A program made the position numbers and the translations under genes. Shown in pieces: positions 1-12,733 of a stretch of 64,000 nt of DNA; within the stretch, counting starts at the first letter, position 1; the number at the start of each line of letters is the position of its first letter. The notes below the pieces were generated by a model, which saw only the letters and a program-made list of their open reading frames with translations, had not been told where the DNA came from and searched no databases. The DNA comes from Dasyornis broadbenti. Taxonomy: Eukaryota > Chordata > Aves > Passeriformes > Dasyornithidae. The stretch covers positions 1,027,910 through 1,091,909 of the forward strand of contig VZRN01004257.1 in assembly GCA_013397935.1 (NCBI GenBank), in the 5' to 3' direction.

Positions 1-3000
1 TTTTTTTTTTTACAAGAGTCCAAAGTATCTTAGTTACCTTAGTTGTGAAAATATTCATATTAAAGGACATAATTAAAGGATATTAACTTTCAGTGGAGTT
101 GCTTCACTCAGGCAAAAGGAGGGCCCCTTATCTGTCTGTGGGTGCATGAATAGCACCAGTTCAGCATCTGCCACGTCTATTTAAAATAATAATGAATTTA
201 GTCCTTAGGAAAGCAAGAGATTAACAACAGCAGCAGCTCATGCCAGGATTAGAGCAGGGAAGTGCTGCCACAGCATTTCTCAACTCTCTGCCAAGACACT
301 TGAGTTTGAGCTGCTAAGAACAAAGCTGTTGGAGCCATTGAAATCCCGCTGGGCCAGAGGAGCCTCCCAGCTCGCAGAGCACGTGTTCCCAAGCTGTGGG
401 TCCCAAGCATGGCCTGGTGTTTGGTGCTCACAGGGAGCAAAGCCTTTATGCTGCTTTGGTTGCAATAAATTCGTGTCATGGCAGGGGTTGAAAGGAAGGT
501 TGAGAGATATTAAAGCCTTAAAAAGAGCTTCTGGAGTAATTTTGCACTTAGGTTTGTGTTACTGCATGATGGTACTGCAGGTTTTCCACAGTAGTTCTTT
601 GTCACATCCAACCCGGAGCCCTCTGCTTGAAATGATCTCAGAATCTCCTTTGCCAAATCATTACACTATTTGTTTTTAGTGGTTCCCTTTTCATCTTTTA
701 AGATGTTAGCTTTAATTTCTTGACTACAGGCATTTTTCTCTTGCACTTGCCTCACTTTTTTTATGAAGACTTCTTAGGCTCTTGCGAATAATGTTGAATC
801 TTAGCAGTGTTTTTCTCTGGGTAGCTGTTGAAACCGCTTTTAAAAACTGAGAATTTCTTCACAGATACAGCATTTTGTTGAGTGGCATTTTCTGGAGGCT
901 GTTCTGGACGGAGCTGGGGGTGTTTTTTATAGAAACACTGTACACATGCACTTCACCACCAGGGGCTGGGTAGGTGGACCAAATTCTCCCAGCATGCTGG
1001 ATGAAAGATTGGATGTGTCTGAGAACAATACTCTTCAACCCAAAACTGGAAATGTCACCGTCTTCTCCCTAAGACAATGGTATCTTTTAAAGTCCGGAAA
1101 GGAATGTAAGATGTTCTGATTGTAGCTTCACTATTTCTGTTTCAGGAAGCAATTTATGATTTTATTAGAACTGAACGTGTTTCTCTCTCTTGTTCCTTGT
1201 TCTCTCTTTTTTTTAAACTTTCTTTTTGAATTCTCTCATCCATTCTGAATCTCAAAGTTCATCAGCAAAATAAACCAGAGAATGTTGCTCCTGTCTTTCT
1301 TCCCAGGGTTTTAATATTGGTGGTAGGAAATTAGTGGGAAGGATAATGAAGGGATTTCATTGCTTCTTTAGCTTAATTAAGCAGCAGATAGCTAACGGAG
1401 ATCAACATAGTAATGCTGAAAATGACTGCATTAACTTTCTCATATTTAATGTTTAGGATTATGAAACAGTAAATAATGGAATACGTGTGTTGTCCTCCCT
1501 AATAAGGAATTCTCACAACTAATGTGAACGTGAATTTATTGGTTTTTATACATTTCTCCGTATATGTGTATGTGATTAATAAGTCTTTAGGCACTCACAG
1601 AGGGTTGTGCTGGAAATACAACTGCGCAGGTGGAAGGAAAAGAGGAGCGTAATGAGAACACAAATGTGGTGTTCTGGTGTGGTTTGTTCTGCACTCCAAG
1701 GTGCCCAGCAAGGAGAGACCAAATGTGGCAAAGCTGTCACAGGAGAAGAGCAATCAGAGCTCGGCTAAGAAAGCGAAGTGAGAAGACAGCGAAGTCCTGG
1801 GACTCTCTTGTGCAAAGACAATGAGAACGGAAAAATACGACAAGCTAGGACTCAGCAGTCCTGTCCTAAAATTTGGAAACCAAGTATAGTCACACTGCTT
1901 CTGTAGAATTTGTATCTTTTTGGCCCCTTTCCAGCGTGTGTTGGGATTTCCCCACAGAAACATTAGAAATGCCAGAATCGGTCATTTTGCAGTACATGTT
2001 TCAGCACAGATTCTTATCTGTGCTTATCAAGACATCCTGTTGGCTCACATCAGTTTTTCCTCTTAGATCTGCTGATGTCCTTATCAGTGAGAACAGCTTT
2101 ATTAGATAATTGCAGACACATATGGGGACATTATTCTGATTTAAGGAACTCTTGCTTGGATTCAGTGCCTATATTCTTGTTTAGCACATCAGCAAGCCGT
2201 CTAGCTTCAGAGGAGGTTGTTGTTTGATATTGATTTATTTAAGCTACTGCTACTCTTGTATAGATCCTGGCTTAATTTCAGGCTAATTTTGCTTTCACTG
2301 AAATTGATTAGGCAGCTATTTAATAGAAGCTGATAGAAACGACTGCTAAGCAAAGGATGTGCAAACCTCCAAATCAAACCTCCAAAGGACAAAACAAAGA
2401 AAACATTCTAAAAGCTTCTCATTTTTATGTGTGTGCTAGAAATAATTTTTTCAGCCGCTGCGAAGGGGGGTGATTTTATCTTACTGGCAACTATGAAAAT
2501 ACAAAGCGTCGGATTAAAGTATGAAGGTATAGCTAAGAAAAAATATCAATACACAGAGGGTTTTTTGGCTGAAAAATAAAAATACACCTTATCCAGTTAT
2601 ATTGGTGTAATTCTGTGAAATCCAGGGACCACCACAGATGGGGGGTCCTACCAGAATTCATAGGGGTGAGTGGGTTTCTAGTCCTAGGGTCTCCTGCCAG
2701 TGAAGGTGCTCCTTCCTTGTGTTCTGTTTTTCTGTCTGTGAATATGTAATGATTCAGAAGTACTTTTTAAGGGTTTTGAAGGCCCATCCAAGAGTTCCTG
2801 GCCCCTGAGGCGGGAGGACCTTCTTGCAGAGCCACTGCAGTGGGCAGGCAGATCTGGAGGGGACTCCCAGTCTCTCCCCAGAGGGAAGATCGATTTTAAC
2901 CACTTTTCTCATCCTGCCTGCTTATTTACCATCTGTAATTCCCTTTCGCTGGTGTCACCCCTGGAAACAGCCTTTTAAATTTTCCAGAGGAGATGGTTTT

Positions 3001-6000
3001 GTTTATTTCCCTCACTACTTCTTTTATGTTTTCTGTTCTCTTTGCCTCCGAACTGCTTCAGAGGATCTCTTGGACTCAGAGTTGAGTCCTTTTTTCCGTA
3101 TGTGGGCAACAAAACGGGCCTGTACAGCAACTTTTTAATAACTTTTTCCATTATTCTGTGTACTCATTTTACCAGTCTCAAACATATAATTAGAGAGATA
3201 AAGTCTACAGATAAAGCCAAACCCCTGCTAATCTCTTTTTCACTACTCAAAATTCCTGCAGTCAAAAGCAGGCTACGTAGAAGCAAACGCAATTCCAATT
3301 TATTTTAATGGGAATTCAGGATTTTCAGATCGTGGCTGATTAAAACTGCTCCTGATACCAATTTGCTGTAAATTATTCTTGTTTTGCATAACCCCCAAAC
3401 ATATTAATTTGCTACTTAAAACTGCTGCTGCCTGCTGCTCACAATTAGATAACCAGGCTGTCACCTCCAAGTTTTTCCCCACCGAACTTGGCAGGGTTTA
3501 AGGGGCCCTTCTCTGCCTCACCTCTGGGAGTCCATCCCCAAAGAGCCAATGTTCAATTCAGCGAAAATGAAGACTTGAATAATCACACGGGTCCTGAACC
3601 GCTCATCCAGGCCAACTCTTCTCCTGCTTAAGTTGGAACAGGTTCAGGAGCGCTTACGAAACGGAGCTATTTTAGTCATCTGGAATTCACTGACTATTTG
3701 GCTGTGAAAATAACATAGTGATTTTTTTTTTTTCCCCCTGTATATTAGGAGGGATATTGCATAGGTGTTCCTCACACCTTCTATTTTTGACGTAGATTGT
3801 GGTATCTTAAAGGCTTATTTGAAAATAATAGAAATTAGATGATGAAATGTTAATTAAAAATTTTTAGACTCTCCTCCTATTATTGTTTCATGATTATTTT
3901 CTACTGGTTTCGTTATAACCTGAAAGATTTCCTTCCCTCTGTTGATGGTCCTGTAGAAAATTCAACTTGAGATTTGTTTACAGGCTTAATTTTCAAATTG
4001 TTTTGGTTGTACAAAGCTTTTCTGGGACAGAAATTACCTCGTCAAAAGTGGCTCTTGGAAGGGCCCTGAGTTTCTTTTTTAGACCTTTTCTCAGTGGAAG
4101 TTCTCTGTAAGAAAACCTGGAGTAGTCAAAGAGTAGGAAAAATTAGAGAGGGAGCTCCACTGTGTCCTTTCCCACATGTTTCAGATGCAAGGGGGAAAGG
4201 GGTTGGGTTTATTTGGAGATTGCTGCCATTGCAGCTTCCTTAAAACGGGTGATTATTAGCTAGGAATAACACAAGGAATAACACCATGGATAAGCATCCC
4301 TGATTTCTGAGAGTTTTATTTTCCTTCCTCTGCTACTTTGGAAGTTTCGTGATGCAGTTGCAGAGGTTTGGGATCGTGGTGCCTTAACCTTGTGAGGTGA
4401 TCTCTTTGTAAGCCAGGAGCTTTAGAAAAGAAAAGTTTTGTTGGTTTTTTTTTTTTTTTTTTTGTTGTTTTTTTTTAATATAGAACACTCTCTTTTATTA
4501 CTAGATGAGCCCCAACTCCTATTTTGATTTTATTGTGCCATAGATGTAAAAGATGCAGAAATGACTGTAATAAGAATGAGGTAAAAATATCCATACTTTA
4601 CTGGAGACTTTGGAGGGTTTCAAATCTTTGAGAAGTCGTGTCTGTAAAACCAACTTTCTTTTCAGAGCTGTCAGTACTGCAGATATACAAAAACTAATGG
4701 GTACAAATCATTCTATAAGCCAGAAGTCAGGAATTTCTGCCCCAGCTGCTAAGCAGCTTAATGTGAATGGTGAATTTTAGATAATTATTCTGGCCTCTGC
4801 AGATTCAGAGTGAAAGAATTGCAGGGTGCACAGGAAGTGGCTCCTCCACGTGTCCCTCTGTACCTCTGGGAATTACTCTTCCTTCTTGCCCATAATCATC
4901 CACTGAGTTTACAATTCGCGTCTGAACTTTGGGATTGGCCACTCTTTAAACTGGGTGTGAGTCTGACACTGAATTGATCACAGCAGTTTGAGTCTCTGAG
5001 TAATTTCTGCAGGAGTTATCATTCCCCCAGACACACCAAAGCACAAGGAGAGTGCCACCAAGCAGGCAGAGCAGAAATATTTCCCACTTGCAGGGTAACA
5101 GGGAGGATTAATCTGATTCAAGCCAAATTTACAAGCATTGCCTCACTCTTTTCTAAACTGGGGCTGTTGGCAGCTGTTAAATCAGTTGCAAGCGTTACAG
5201 CTCTTAAGTTACATTATTCATCAAGAATAACAAGCCTGGATGCTGCTTGCCTCTTTCAAATGCTTGCCGTACACACATTTAACCCAGTGTTCTCTGCAGC
5301 CAAGAGAAGTGGGAAGAGAACAAAATGTTCTTTTAGAGTGAATCTTAATGCAGAAGGAAAGATTTCCTTGTTAGGGAGCAGTTAGAAAATGCAAATATAA
5401 AGGTCCCAGTTCACAGCTGGACCTGCAGACAGCGGCTCAAAATTCCTGCCCCAATTGGCACCGAGCAGCAGAGAAAGCGGTGTTGGTTCTGGAGGAAGTT
5501 CCCTGTCCTTGCACTGCTGCCATGCCTTGTCCAGACAAGGGCGTTTAGCTCTGATTCCATCAGTGCCGGAGCGGGATCCCTGCACTGGTCATGGATAAGG
5601 TGGGAGCAAGATAAACCGAAGGGCTGCGTGTGCCATTTCCTCGGCACCAGCTGGGGATGTGAGGGCTCGCTCAGCTGCTGCGGCACGGGGTTGGGTCTGC
5701 AGTGCCGGGTTTGTGACGGTGGGAAGCTGTCACAGCCTCACTTCGGGGTGTCAGGGCAGCAGAGCCCAGCGCTGATGACATTCCTGTTAGTGGAAGATCA
5801 TTTCAGATTAGCTGGGCTGCAACGGGACATTTTGCTAATGCGTTTTGAAAGCACCTTCAAAATACAGTTAAACTTGCCTATCATAATCGCTTGTCGTAGA
5901 TTTCTAATCTGACACACAGGACAGGCAGCAGGGAGAGGAGGAAGGGAAAAAAAAATATATATATAAAAGCTTTAGTGACTTACATGGACACTATTACTAT

Positions 6001-8779
6001 TAAACTTTAACTGGATTCCTGTGTCTGAAGCACAGAGCCTTATATAGAAGAAAATCTCTATATGGGATGCTCACAGCCGACATACTCACGCTTGTTCTGT
6101 GGGTTCGGTGGGCAAAGGAGAGCTCACGATCTGCCAAACCATGCCTTTGCAGAAAAACACAGTTTGAGGAGCCTCTTCTCGTAGCCCAGGGTTATCCCAA
6201 GCTGAATCCTTGTCCACCTGTGGTGCACATTTCACCCCAGCACGGGCCTGGGAGCTCCAGCTGGAGCTGGAAAGCTTATGTGGGATCTGAGCAATCTGCA
6301 AAGCTTTTATGTCAGGTGTAGAGTTGGATCCATCAGCCCTGGGCTCTCAAAAATGCACATGGTCAGTGGTGAATGCGAGATGTGTGACCACTTAGTCCAG
6401 GACAAACCTTTTCCCTATTCTCCTCTCTGTACTGGCTTTTAAAATGTGGTAAATGTGGAAAAAAGGTCTCGATGTTGTGTGTGCTGGAAACTAATTGTCC
6501 CAGTCAAAGTTATATTATTAAGCAGAAAATTATTTCTGTTACGACTTGAATTTTCAAGAACATACTTTCTTGACTGGATTGCTTAAAATTGTTTGGGTTC
6601 TGTGCTGTTTTGTACCACTTGGCTGTAAGTTTAGTGTGTACACCATCCTTTCTTCTGGATTCTTTCTTGTTCTTGGGACTTAACCTAAAAAGAAGAAAGC
6701 CTTTTTCGTTGCCTGAGGTTTGGTCAGAAAAAGTAAAATAGATCTTTTAGAAACACATCTGTGATCAGGGTCTTGCTAAGCAAAGAAACCAGATGGAATT
6801 TGACTTCCCTGTCTCCAGGATAAAGCACAAAATAATTTCAGCTCAACTGCAGAGTGCATGGCTCAAACCTCTCGGTCAACTCCAAGGAATTCTAGTGGGA
6901 GTAGATGGGAATATTCCTAGTAGGAAAAACCCCCACCCTATTCTGTATCCTGATAGATACAGGATGTCAAATCTCATGATGGATTCACCTAAATGCGTCC
7001 ATCTTTTGAGGGCTTTGGACGTCCTGTCAGCCTCCTTGGTTTCTTCTTTTGAATGTTAAAGTAAGAAGTGGGGGGAAAAAATTAATATAAAACCAATGGT
7101 GTAGTTAATTCCACGGAGTTTGCAATATTGCTCCTTTATTCAGAAAATGGCATGATGTCCATACAATAAAAGCTTTTGTGTAAAACAATGCAGAGTCATG
7201 AAAGGCACTGTAATGCTGTTTTTTGTTTTTTGATTCTTTTCCACGTAAAGTCCAGTGGAACTGGAAGCTGTTAATTGAACGTGTGGCACTCGATATCAGC
7301 ACGCAATATTATTTGTTTGAGAAAGCACAGGGCACAATGCTGCAAACTTAGTTTCCTGGCCCTTCTGCTGAATTTCCTGCATTGAGAAGTGAATGCTGTG
7401 GGAGAATACGGAGTTCTTGTTTCCGGTACTGACTGTAAGGAAGGATTCCATTCTGTAGCAAATACCCTGAAAAATGCAAGACATCACATTCTTTGTTTTC
7501 TAAACAGCCGAGATTCTAACCCCCTTGGATTCACACAGGTAGCAGGCAAGTGAATAAAAATGCTGAACTGTGATGTTTGGGGTTTTTTTTTAAATTTACA
7601 TTTAATTGGGTTTTTGTTCAGTGGATAATTGCTTACCCTGCAAAGCCAGACATTTTAAATACACACCTAGAAAATGCATGTTAAGTAATTAAGAATTTTC
7701 TTTCTAAAAGGAAAAATACCAAGGAAGAAGAGGCAAAAGCTAAAGCACACGATGTAGAAATGCACCTGAGTGTTTAGATAGTCTTGCAAAAGCCTTTCTT
7801 CTCAGCTGTGAGAACCTTGTCAGCTCACAGATGTCCCCAGGGGCTGTAACTCTTTAATTTTCTGCTGGAAGGATGAAAACACGAGTGGAAAAGGCACATG
7901 AAGACAAGAGGTTGTTCTGACAGTGATGAAGCCGTAATGTTTTGGGTCTTCTGTTTAGAGCTTTTCTTTAGCAGTCACTGAAACCTCTCTGCACGTGATG
8001 ATATCTGTTTATTTCTCTTTACATGTTTAATGGCTTTACAGAAAATCAGCCTCCTTTTTCCACTACCAAATCCTTTTCCATTCTTGTTCTTATGGAAACA
8101 CCCAACAAATTGAGCCATTCTGACAGCACTGGGATGTTTGCAGGCTGGTGCTCATGCCTTAAAGTCTGCATTAGCAAGGAGCACATCAGTGGCATTGAGC
8201 AGTTGGAATAATAAGGAATTAAGTTGGAATTAAGGACTCTGTGCCAATACCATGACAATTTCAGTAAGTTTTACTTCAGAATACTCTGTCAGGTCCTACA
8301 CACTCCCTGTGGCAAGGAGTGCATCTTCCATGGAATGTATGCATTTGTTTGGTCTGGACACACTTTACATTGTGAATCAGATCATGACAAGAGGGGGAGA
8401 AATGGGATTTTTGCTTTAAAAGTGTGGCTAAAATACTTACATAGATGCACGCATTAGGTGGCATTACCAGCATCCCTAGCAAAGCAATGGCTGTTTCCAG
8501 TACACTGCTACAAATTACAGCTGATTTACACTAAATTATATCCCAGACTTAATGACAATGGCTTAAACCGTAAGGATTTTTTTCCTACAGGTTTAAGTGC
8601 CTGCCCTTGCAGCACCATTTGTCTTCTTAAGAGCCTCCCTTTCCCAGCACCAGCTCTCAGTGAATTCAAGAAGTCAGGGCTGGCAGTGAAAGTAGCACTG
8701 GAAGAGGCATAGGCACACAATTTTTGCTTCAATTTTAGCTTTTTCAGCTCTTGTTCATATCGGTGCTTAAAAATGAGAA

Positions 8780-8872
8780 CGTTGGTTTTGGTTTGGGATT
8801 TTTTGGGTTTTGTTTGTTGTTTTTTTTTGGTTTTTTTTTTTTGGTTGAGTGGGTGGGTGGGTTTTGGAAGGG
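8780..8872. repeat. G/T-rich low-complexity tract with G-run cluster
   Basis: The + strand is nearly all G and T, ending in four G3 runs at 8851-8872 with loops of 1, 1 and 8 bases, which meets the usual loose pattern for a G-quadruplex. The 147-residue minus-strand ORF across it is a lysine/glutamine-rich composition artefact. Confidence 0.6.
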
Positions 8873-9115
8873 AGGACAGCGTAGCATCTCCAGTATTTGC
8901 TTCCTGAACTTTAAGGCTTATGTACCTCTGGCCATGTCCTGCCTCCAGTGGTTGAATTGAAAGATACATTAAAACTGGGGAAAAGAACTAACTTTGAGCT
9001 ATGAGAAAGTGAGAGTTTGTGGAAAATGAATGTATAGATATTCTAGTCACTGGTCATTAACTGAGCCTTTTTATTTTTATTTTATCTGGATCTGGCATGT
9101 TTGGTGTTATAAAAT

Positions 9116-9563
9116 TGTCACATTTAAGCCCAGCTGACAGCTAAGCCGCTCACTCCCCCTCCCCTGATGGGATGTGGGAGGGAATCAAAGGAGCAAAGTG
9201 AGAAAACTTGCGAGTTAAGAGAAAGTGTAATTGGGAAAACAAAAGCCGTGCACAAGGAAAACAAAGCAAGGAATTGATTCCCCACTCCCTATCAGCAGGC
9301 AAGTGTTCAGGCATCCCAGGAAAGTGGTGTGGAATATCCCTCTGGCCAGACTGGGTCCAGTTCTGTCCTCTCCCAATCCCTTGTGCAGCCCCAGCCCGCT
9401 CACTGTGGGGGTGAAAAGGCCTTGACACTTTGCAAGAGCTGCTCAGCAGTAAAAAACCCCCAAGCATTGCTGAATTATCAACACTGCTTTCAGCACAAAT
9501 CCAAAACACAGCCCCATGGCAGAAACGATGAAGAAAACCAATCCTACCCCAGCCAAAACAGCA
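9116..9563 (-). mobile_element. Solo LTR, avian ERVL-like family (older copy)
   Basis: About 448 bases, TG...CA on the strand shown, similar along its length to the LTR at 32854-33497. Shared landmarks include the GGCCTTGACACT segment, the CTGCTCAGCA(A/G)TAA segment and the CCCCAGCCAAAA terminus. TAAAA occurs on both sides (9110-9114 and 9564-9568), consistent with a 5-base target duplication if one extra base lies at the left border. No gag, pol or env was found beside it, so it is a recombined solo LTR. The family label comes from memory of avian LTRs and is less sure than the LTR call. Confidence 0.75.
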
Positions 9564-12500
9564 TAAAAATAGATTGTCTTTTTTATGTCAGCGGGCTGCT
9601 TGTGACAGGTACTGAATTAACAGCTCCAGAAACCAAAGTGCTCCCTTTTTATCACCAAAATGGGTTCAGCGAGGGTGTAAGGAACACAAGCTTCCCCCAC
9701 ACTGCTCCGGCAATATGCCTCAACCCCGACCTGAGAGCACATCTCTGAGGGGAAAGGCGTTTGTTAAATTTCTTTTCCAATTAATTTGACAGCTCTGCTG
9801 AGACTCCTAACAAAAGTACTAATTCATGCAAATTGCAGAAGTGGACTTATGTCATCGGGGAGCTGGGCTGAGCTGTCTTTAACATCACACAACCCACCAG
9901 GCTGCGTTTTGATTAGGAGGTGTCAGTGGAAGGAAGAACATTGGATTTGGAGCCTGTTCTGCATTAATTTTTATTTTTTTTTCACAGGGACAGCAACAGG
10001 TTCCTGTATCTGCTAACAGGGGTGGAAAGTTGCAAAAGAACATTCAGCCTCAGTAAATGCATCATCATCTTCCCTCCATCCCTGAGAGATAATTTATACC
10101 TTTTATATGTCTGAATTAACTGTTTTGACTTGGGATACGTGCATTGACACTGACAGCTGGGAGAGATGTCCCATGGACTGCTCAAAATAAAAAATAAAAA
10201 ATAAAAAGAAGAACAAAACAAAGCAAAGGGCCCAATGTGTTAGAGAGTAAGATAAAAATGTAGCCCAAAATAGAAATCAATTGGTTTCATCAGACATGTT
10301 ATGGAAAGAATAAGAGCATTTTCCACTGGATAAATGACACTGTAGAAACAGAGATGGGTATGAGCAAAGGATAAGAAGATATTCCTGTAAAAGCCGATTG
10401 GAAAGTTTGTGTTTGTTCATCGCAGAGCAGATAAGTTCATGATAGATCTTTGTAAGATGAGGAATGGCTTAGAGAGGACACATCAGGAGCAGCTGGTCTT
10501 CCTGTCATGTCATAAAACCCAAGGCTGCGTTGATTTGGCTGAAAAGCTACTGAATTTGAAGGTACATTGAAGGAAAGATGAATTTTTTCGCTTCACATCA
10601 GCTCCCTAGACTGGAGCAGAATGCATTGAGACCAATAATTTGCAAAAAAACCCCCAAACATTGGAAAATCTACATGAAGCACAGTGCAGTGAAGAATTAC
10701 CACAATTAGCCTTTATTGAAAAATAAATTAAGAGATAAATCTGACATAGAGGGGCTAGGCTGAGCAAAGACTAAACCTGAACATTGCCACAGTTATCCCT
10801 TTGTGGCACTCTCGGCCGGAATTAATTTTTATTTAAAATTTACTGTCTGAAACTGTCACAATCCTATGTCTAGTTTGCCTTTGAGGAGTTCATAGTGTAA
10901 GTTCAATTCAGCATTTCTTTGCCTTTTATCCTTGCCACCTGATCATTTAAAGTTCTTTATGTATGTATTTATGTATTTGTACAACCCTTTTTTTTTTCCT
11001 GTTCAAGTTGGTTCTGGTGGGCTTTTCTCTGGTATTTAATTTAGATTTTACAATCTAAACTGCAGTGCTTTTTGAATTACCAAGTTATTTGTCATCTCTC
11101 CGCAGATGAAATTAAGTTGTTTTTTTTTTTAAAGAACAAAACATGAAATTGCTTTGTTTGACAAAATGATAGCTTTATATATCTCAGTGTGCCCAGGCGT
11201 TGTGTTAGGAAAACCTCTTGTTCAGGAAAACTGAAAACTAGTGCTTATAAACATAGGTTTATTAAATTCCTGATTTAAATACCTGTTTAAATGATTCACT
11301 AGGATTTCTTTCCCCCAAAACTGACTGCAGAGAAGCTCCAGTGCCTCACACATTTTGCAACCAGGTGCTTGCGTGCCCACGAGCGAGAACCTCTTTGCTC
11401 TGAAGCTGTTTTAGACCCTCTGTCTCTGCCATCGCACTTTAAACAACATTGCTGGCAGCGATCCTGGCCTTAATGCACTGCACAAAAAAAGATACAGAAA
11501 CCCTGCGAGGCACAACGCGGAGCTTTTTCAGACTGCGCTTGAAAGGTGCAGTGTTATTCCCTCAGGACAGCGCTATCTCTTATGTACACATAATTAATAT
11601 GTCCGCCAGTAACAGTTATTAAACAAAGAGCAGGAGTTGTTTCTGCTCGATGACTTGACCTGGGAGTAGAGCCAATTTAAAAAGCATCTGATTAAAATAT
11701 GTTAAGGTCACAGATCGCTATAAAATATGAAGCGGGGAAGGAAAAAGCAGAGATTTACTCATGAGGAAGATTAAATACTACTGGGGTTTTTTGGTTTTAT
11801 TTGTTTGTTTGGTTGGTTTTGGTGCTTGCAGCAGCTTTCAGGTGCAAAAATTGAAAAGTGCTCATTCTGAAGAGTGTTTTTCTAGTGACATTTCAGAGTC
11901 ACGTTGCACAGAATCCTGTATCCCACAGATGATGTAAGAACACAAAGAATACTAAGGATAGTTGTAAGTTTTTCTTTCTTCAACAGGCAGAATGGAATCC
12001 TACAAGCAAGGAAAGTCAATACTCTTACCTCTTTCTGGGGTTATTCTTACAGCGGTGGCGATGGGATCCAGTCACAACAAGAGCTTTTAGCCCTCCTTAG
12101 AGCCTTTCTCGATCTTATTTCCCTCTTCCCTCAGCAGACAGTGCAGGTGCCAGCCCTACAGCCCATCAAAGAAAAAACCTGCCCTGCATGCACAGAATAG
12201 CTTTTAGTTGTGAGAGCTGCTCACTTGAGTGGTGTCTTACTGCTTATTCAGATCTGATGACCAAAAGTGTGCCTGAAGCTCAGTGGGAATATGAATCGAA
12301 AATACACTCTAATTTTCAAAAGCTTTTTTGGGCTGAGTTGGTATTCAAGAAGTTACACAGAGGCCCAGAGGGGAGAGAGAGGATGACACAGACCTATAAA
12401 ATGCTCCAGGTTATGTGGCTTTTCCAATGCTAATAAACAATGAGAGCTGGTGAGAGTGGTTTCATTGCTCTGAGGGATTTTGAAGGAAACATTATAAAGT

Positions 12501-12639
12501 ACTGGCTGGTGAATGGGGTGCCACAATGAACAAGGGGAGGCAAAAAAGAGCTGTGTAAACACTTCTGAAAGGAAATGGAGAACAGCTCAAAGATGCAAGG
12601 CTGTGTGTGGGCATTGAGGTGAGACAGTCAGCAGCATTT

Positions 12640-12733
12640 TCAGGAAATACTGGACCCAGCGCAGTGCCATGGTGGCGTTAGTTGGTAAGATGGTCTCAGA
12701 GATCTTTTCCAAACTAATTGATTCTGTGATTCC
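12640..12733 (+). mobile_element. CR1-like 3' tail (degraded)
   Basis: Ends GATCTTTTCCAAACTAATTG followed by ATTCTGTGATTC, the form of the CR1 3' end with its ATTCTRTG microsatellite terminus. The element may extend upstream to about 12430, but I could not confirm similarity there. Confidence 0.55.

Noticed and set aside
8526..8969. 147-codon minus-strand ORF with a Lys-rich centre
   Set aside because: The centre is the complement of a G/T-rich low-complexity tract; no homology was recognised.
9964..10020. Pyrimidine tract plus CACAG resembling an exon acceptor
   Set aside because: The sequence after it does not resemble any Eph exon and no paired donor gives a sensible frame.
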